This document shows positions 60,121-64,000 of a stretch of DNA of 64,000 nucleotides, piece by piece. The stretch is from NCBI RefSeq assembly GCF_030816895.1, contig NZ_JAUSYL010000001.1:2294001-2358000 (forward strand). The letters are read 5' to 3'. The notes below the pieces were generated by a model that saw nothing but the letters and a program-made list of their open reading frames with translations, did not search any database and had not been told where the DNA came from. The first letter of the stretch is position 1; every line of letters starts with the position of its first letter. This DNA is from Clavibacter sp. B3I6 (GTDB lineage: Bacteria > Actinomycetota > Actinomycetes > Actinomycetales > Microbacteriaceae). A program made the translations under genes and the position numbers.

Positions 60121-60846
60121 ATGATCGCTCTCGTCACGGGAGGCAACAAGGGGATCGGCCGCGAGATCGCGGCCGGGCTGGCCGGGCTCGGCCACGCCGT
60201 CGTCATCGGCGCGCGGAGCCGGGAGCGCGGCGAGCAGGCGGCGGCCGCGCTGCGGGCCGCGGGCGGCGACGTGTCGGCGGTCGTCCTCGACGTGACCGAC
60301 GCGGCGTCGATCCGGGAGGCCGTGGCGGCCGTGGAGGCGCGGCACGGCCGGCTGGACGCGCTCGTCAACAACGCGGGCATCAGCGCCCAGCCGGGGGCGG
60401 GCTTCGCGGGGCAGGTGCCCGGGACGGGCGACGTCGACCACGTGCGGTACGTGCTCGAGACGAACGTGCTCGGGGTGATGGGCGTGACGGAGGGCTTCCT
60501 GCCGCTCCTGCGGCGCTCGGACGCGCCGCGCGTCGTCAACGTGTCGAGCAGCGCCGGGTCCCTTGCCGCCATCTCCGACCCCGGCAACGCGGATCCCATC
60601 GCGCTCGGCTACGTGCCCTCCAAGACCGCGGTCACGGCCCTGACGATGATGTACGCCCGCGGCCTGGTCGGCGAGGGCATCCTCGTCAACGCGGTGTGTC
60701 CCGGCTTCGTGGCCACCGACCTCAACGGCTTCCGCGGCGTCCGGACCCCCGAGCAGGGCGCGCGCCAGGCGATCCGCATGGCGACCATCCCCGCCGACGG
60801 CCCCACCGGCACGTTCACGGACGAGGACGGGCCGGTCGCCTGGTGA
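60121..60846 (+). CDS. Short-chain dehydrogenase/reductase
   Basis: 241-residue SDR resembling plant carbonyl/salutaridine-reductase-like members. It has TGGNKGIG at residues 6-13, NNAG in LVNNAGIS, catalytic Ser in NVSSSAG and YVPSK (YxxxK). AGGAGGA precedes ATG 60121. The divergent AraC regulator and the shared inverted repeat suggest inducible expression. Substrate unknown. Confidence 0.9.
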   Translation: MIALVTGGNKGIGREIAAGLAGLGHAVVIGARSRERGEQAAAALRAAGGDVSAVVLDVTDAASIREAVAAVEARHGRLDALVNNAGISAQPGAGFAGQVPGTGDVDHVRYVLETNVLGVMGVTEGFLPLLRRSDAPRVVNVSSSAGSLAAISDPGNADPIALGYVPSKTAVTALTMMYARGLVGEGILVNAVCPGFVATDLNGFRGVRTPEQGARQAIRMATIPADGPTGTFTDEDGPVAW

Positions 60847-60943
60847 GGCGGGCGGGTGAGCGGGGGCGGGCGCGCTGACGGTCGGCGTGCGCCCGGTCGC
60901 GGACCGCCCGGCCGCCGCCCGGCCGCGTGGGAGCATCGGAGCC

Positions 60944-61459
60944 ATGAGCGACCCGACCGCGCCCGTCTCCCCGCCCGACCTCGACGCGGCCGCGCGGATG
61001 TGGGCCGCGTACGCCGAGGCGCACCCGCAGGCCGTCGCCGCGGGGCCCGAGCACACGGTCGAGCACTTCGGCGACCACGCGCGGCTGGCCGACGAGCTGC
61101 TCGGGATCGTGCTGTCCGGCCGGAAGCGCGCCACCGCCGAGCTGGTCGCCGACTTCCTGGCGCGCGGCGACGAGGTGCCGCGGATCGGCTCGCACTGGAT
61201 CGCCTGCGACAGCACCGGGGCGCCGCGCATCGTGATCCGCAGCACCGAGCTCCGCGTCGGCCCCTTCACGAGCGCCGACGCCGCCTTCGCGCACGACGAG
61301 GGCGAGGACGACCTGTCGCTCGAGAGCTGGCGCACGCAGCACCGCGTCTACTGGGAGCGCGTGAGCGCGGCCCGCGGGGCCGTGTGGTCGGAGGACGAGG
61401 AGATCGTCTTCGAGCGCTTCTCCGTCGTCTGGCCGCCGGAGCACGCGGACCCGCGGTGA
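60944..61459 (+). CDS. ASCH-domain protein
   Basis: 171-residue protein with the PUA-like ASCH fold. The G-x-K-x-x-T signature is in LSGRKRATAELVADF, with EVPRIGSHWIACD after it and the end EEIVFERFSVVW. ASCH proteins bind RNA or modified nucleosides; some hydrolyse acetylated cytidine. ATG 60944 is preceded by GGGAG. The last four bases (GTGA) overlap the next gene. Confidence 0.85.
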   Translation: MSDPTAPVSPPDLDAAARMWAAYAEAHPQAVAAGPEHTVEHFGDHARLADELLGIVLSGRKRATAELVADFLARGDEVPRIGSHWIACDSTGAPRIVIRSTELRVGPFTSADAAFAHDEGEDDLSLESWRTQHRVYWERVSAARGAVWSEDEEIVFERFSVVWPPEHADPR

Positions 61460-62418
61460 CGCGCACGGGGCGCGCACCGAGCGCGCGCACGTGGGCCCGC
61501 CTCTGGTTCGCCGCGCAGGCGCTCGGCGGCGCCGCGTGGTGGGTGGCCGTGCCGACCATCCCGGCGGTGCGCGTCGCGACGCTCGGCTCGCTGGATCCGC
61601 TGCCCGTCGCCCTGCTCGACGTCCCGCTGTTCGTGGTGGGGTCGGCGCTCGCGGCGGCGGGGATCCGGTGGGCCGCGGTCGTCGCCGCCGGGTGGACGCT
61701 CGTGGTCGCCGTGGCACTCGCCGGGTACGCGACCGTGACGACCGAGGCGGGGATCGGCGTGGTGGTCATGGCCGCGGCGGCGCTCGGATCCCTCGTCGCC
61801 TGCGCCCTGCTGCTCCTCGGCCGCCTCCCGACGCGGTGGGCGCTCATCGGCCCCTTCGCCGCGCGTCCCGCGGACGCGAGCGCTCCCACCTCGCGGCACG
61901 TCCTCGCGACGGCCCTGCAGATCGTCGTGTTCTGGGGCTCCTTCCTCGTCGTCGCGCCGCTCGCGATCCGCTGGCTCGAGCTGCGCTGGCGGGTCGCGGT
62001 GCCGCTGCCCGCGGGGGCGCCGGCCGCCGTGGTGCCGGCTGCGGGGATCGCGGTGCTGGTGCTCGCGAGCGCGCTCGGGATCTGGTCGGCGGCCGCCATG
62101 TCGACGCGCGGCGGCGGCACCCCGCTCCCGGCCGCGACCGCGACCCGGCTCGTCATCGCGGGCCCGTACCGCTTCGTCCGGAACCCCATGGCGCTCGCGG
62201 GCGTGACGCAGGCGGCCGCGGTCGGGCTGATCCTCGGGTCCTGGCTGGTCGTCGCCTACGCCGTCATCGGCTCGTCGCTCTGGAACCACGTCGTGCGTCC
62301 GGGCGAGGAGGCCGACCTCGAGGCCCGCTTCGGCGACGCCTTCCGCCGCTACCGCGACGCCGTGCGCTGCTGGGTGCCGCGGTTCCCGGGCGTCGAGGCG
62401 ACGCCGCGCGGGCGCTGA
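61456..62418 (+). CDS. Isoprenylcysteine-methyltransferase-like membrane protein
   Basis: 320-residue integral membrane protein with about eight helices. The C-terminal third matches the PEMT/ICMT methyltransferase fold: GPYRFVRNPMALAGV (SAM-contacting RNPM), then EEADLEARFGDAFRRYRDAVRCWVPR. The first two thirds are unique helices. GTG 61456 overlaps the ASCH gene stop, so the two are co-translated. Possible lipid or small-molecule methyltransferase. Confidence 0.83.
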   Translation: MTRTGRAPSARTWARLWFAAQALGGAAWWVAVPTIPAVRVATLGSLDPLPVALLDVPLFVVGSALAAAGIRWAAVVAAGWTLVVAVALAGYATVTTEAGIGVVVMAAAALGSLVACALLLLGRLPTRWALIGPFAARPADASAPTSRHVLATALQIVVFWGSFLVVAPLAIRWLELRWRVAVPLPAGAPAAVVPAAGIAVLVLASALGIWSAAAMSTRGGGTPLPAATATRLVIAGPYRFVRNPMALAGVTQAAAVGLILGSWLVVAYAVIGSSLWNHVVRPGEEADLEARFGDAFRRYRDAVRCWVPRFPGVEATPRGR

Positions 62419-62490
62419 CCGCGGGGGGTGCGCGCCGCCCGGCCGAAGCCGCCCAGGCCGCTCGCGCGGCATCGGCGCAGGATGGACGGG

Positions 62491-63342
62491 ATGGCTGACA
62501 CCGAGATCCCCACGACCACCTTCCCCGACGGCCGCACCGCCGTCGCCCTCGCGCAGGGCACCTGGAACATGGGCGACGACCGCGCCGCCCGATCCACCGA
62601 GCTCGACGCCCTGCGCGCCGGCCTCGACGCGGGCCTCACCGCGATCGACACGGCCGAGATGTACGGCAGCGGGCGATCCGAGGAGCTCGTCGGCGAGGCG
62701 ATCGCCGGCCGCCGCGACGAGGTCTTCCTCATCAGCAAGGTGCTGCCGTCGAACGCGTCCCGCCGCGGCACGGGCGAGGCGGCCCGCCGGAGCCTCGCGC
62801 GCCTCGGCACCGACCGGCTGGACCTCTACCTGCTGCACTGGCGCGGATCCCACCCCCTCGCCGACACGGTCGCCGCCATGCAGGAGCTCGTGGAGGAGGG
62901 GCTGATCCGCGCGTGGGGCGTCAGCAACCTCGACGGCGAGGACCTCGACGAGCTGGCCGCGATCCCCGGCGGCGACGCCGTGCAGACCGACCAGGTGCTC
63001 TACAACCTCGCCCAGCGCGGGCCCGAGCACGACGTGATCCCGTGGGCCCGCGATCGGCGCATGCCCGTCATGGCGTACTCGCCGCTCGACCAGGGCCGGC
63101 TCGCGACGGATCCGACGCTCGCCGCCCTCGCCGCGCCCCTCGGCGTGAGCGCCGGCCAGCTCGCGCTCGCGTGGGTCGTGCGGCAGGCGCCGCACGTCTT
63201 CGCGACCGCCAAGGCCGCGACGCCCGCGCACGTCGCGGAGAACCGCGCCGCGCTCGACCTGGTGATCCCGGAGGAGACCCTCGCTGCGCTCGACCGCGCG
63301 TTCCCGGGGCCGTCGGGCGCGGGTCCGCTCGCGATGTACTGA
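62491..63342 (+). CDS. Aldo/keto reductase
   Basis: 283-residue NADPH-dependent reductase with a TIM barrel. The catalytic tetrad is visible: Asp and Tyr in DTAEMYGSGRSE (near 48-53), Lys in LISKVLP (near 80) and His in YLLHWRG (near 113). The cofactor-binding end has ATAKAATPAHVAENRAAL. The start is ATG 62491, with an in-frame ATG 9 bases earlier as an alternative. It converges on the MATE gene. Confidence 0.92.
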   Translation: MADTEIPTTTFPDGRTAVALAQGTWNMGDDRAARSTELDALRAGLDAGLTAIDTAEMYGSGRSEELVGEAIAGRRDEVFLISKVLPSNASRRGTGEAARRSLARLGTDRLDLYLLHWRGSHPLADTVAAMQELVEEGLIRAWGVSNLDGEDLDELAAIPGGDAVQTDQVLYNLAQRGPEHDVIPWARDRRMPVMAYSPLDQGRLATDPTLAALAAPLGVSAGQLALAWVVRQAPHVFATAKAATPAHVAENRAALDLVIPEETLAALDRAFPGPSGAGPLAMY

Positions 63343-63347
63343 GGCGT

Positions 63348-63382
63348 CGCGCGGGTCGCGCGCGCCGCGCGGGTCGCGCGCG
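63348..63382. repeat. 17-bp tandem direct repeat, two copies
   Basis: CGCGCGGGTCGCGCGCG occurs at 63348-63364 and again at 63366-63382, an 18-base period. It fills the whole gap between the convergent aldo/keto reductase and MATE genes. It may fold into alternative GC hairpins acting as a terminator. Confidence 0.6.
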
Positions 63383-64000
63383 TCAGGCCCGCGCGATCCC
63401 CGTCACGATCCACCGGTCGCCGCGCGCCCGGAGGCCGAGCGTGAGGGCGCGGGCGCCGATGTAGACGAGGCCGAAGGCCGCCCACAGCGCGAGGAGCGCC
63501 GGCGTGCCGGCGACGCGGCCCGTGCCGGTGAGCCATGCCACGAGGATCAGCGCCGGCGCGTAGACCGCGAGGTTCACGACCCCCGCGAGCGCGAGGTAGC
63601 GGGCGTCGCCGGCGCCGATCAGCACGCCGTCGAGCACGAACACGTACCCGGCGACGGGCAGGCCGACGGCGAGCACGAGGGTCACGGCGGTGAGCATGCG
63701 GTGGATCCCCGCGTCGCCCGTGAAGACCGGGCCGAGCAGCGGCGAGAGGGCGGCGAGGACGAGGCCGAGGACCGCGCCGAGGCCGACGCCCCACTGCACG
63801 AGGCGGCGGGCGACCGCGCGGACCCGGGGCACGTCGTCGGCGCCGAGGCCGTGGCCGACGAGGGCCTGGCCCGCGATGGCGAGCGCGTCGAGCACGAAGG
63901 CGATCGTCGAGAAGAGCGTGAGCGCGATCTGCAGGGTCGCGAGCCCGGTGACCCCGAGCCCCGCGCCCACCGCGACCGTCGCGAGGATCGCCGCCCGGAG
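63383..64000 (-). CDS. MATE-family efflux transporter (partial, C-terminal part)
   Basis: The C-terminal 205 or so residues of a multidrug and toxin extrusion protein, with the 5' end beyond the window. Six or so helices are visible, with MATE-like segments FSTIAFVLDALAIAGQALVG (the DxxxxxGQAL motif) and VFVLDGVLIGAGDARYLALA. It exports cationic compounds in exchange for H+ or Na+. The stop codon lies at 63383-63385, directly after the tandem repeat. Confidence 0.85.
   Translation of the reverse strand, partial: LRAAILATVAVGAGLGVTGLATLQIALTLFSTIAFVLDALAIAGQALVGHGLGADDVPRVRAVARRLVQWGVGLGAVLGLVLAALSPLLGPVFTGDAGIHRMLTAVTLVLAVGLPVAGYVFVLDGVLIGAGDARYLALAGVVNLAVYAPALILVAWLTGTGRVAGTPALLALWAAFGLVYIGARALTLGLRARGDRWIVTGIARA

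Overview
The window is a 64 kb chromosomal segment of a very GC-rich actinobacterium. The six-gene C50 carotenoid cluster (idi | crtE-crtB-crtI-crtYe-crtYf-crtEb), a secreted GH28 polygalacturonase, NucS in place of MutS/MutL-type repair, DcdB-type dCTP deaminase and the dense, mostly leaderless gene style point to the Microbacteriaceae, most likely Clavibacter or a close plant-associated relative. This placement is inferred from gene content, not from a database search.

Layout. 1-2.2 kb: tail of an unknown gene, a small unknown protein and a Zn alcohol dehydrogenase. 2.2-7.9 kb: a sugar uptake module, with a Gfo/Idh/MocA oxidoreductase divergent from a CUT1 ABC transporter (binding lipoprotein plus two permeases) and its LacI regulator; two LacI-type operators sit in the divergent promoter. 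7.9-12.5 kb: an SDR, two tandem paralogous membrane proteins, a Nei/Fpg DNA glycosylase and an unknown protein. 12.6-15.6 kb: gluconate uptake and phosphorylation (gntK-gntP) with a divergent GntR regulator.

15.5-18.7 kb is an island of clearly lower GC, ending at a tRNA-Gly(CCC) gene. It holds a tightly overlapping three-gene operon: an SMC/ABC-like AAA ATPase, a PtuB-like HNH nuclease and a single-pass membrane protein with an acidic linker. The first two genes resemble a Septu (PtuAB) anti-phage system; the third is the unusual part and I do not recognise it. This is the best candidate in the window for an undescribed system variant.

18.8-31.9 kb: dcd, an AldR-like regulator with alanine dehydrogenase, two MmpS-like membrane proteins, an isochorismatase-fold hydrolase divergent from a DJ-1/AraC regulator, HxlR plus an NmrA-like reductase, a DIP1984 protein, TetR plus SDR, an MMPL exporter divergent from MarR, and a patatin-like lipase. 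32.0-37.9 kb: the carotenoid cluster. In the sequence as given idi carries a one-base frameshift and crtB runs in frame into crtI. 37.9-46.5 kb: small unknown proteins, LysR/DUF5997, a DUF2079 membrane protein, and a citrate-type symporter divergent from a CitA/CitB-like two-component system. 46.5-64 kb: an NTF2-like protein, a lone EctB-like transaminase, an alpha/beta hydrolase, polygalacturonase, a HEAT-repeat protein, a ferritin-like/VIT1 fusion, an M56 peptidase, an OhrR-like MarR without cysteine, HAD phosphatase, nucS, a DMT exporter, two GNATs, AraC/SDR, an ASCH protein, an isoprenylcysteine-methyltransferase-like protein, an aldo/keto reductase and a partial MATE exporter.

At least twenty genes have a TAnnnT hexamer exactly 6 (sometimes 7) bases before the start codon, the arrangement expected for leaderless transcripts; I used it to choose starts. 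No rRNA, CRISPR array, transposase or integrase was seen.
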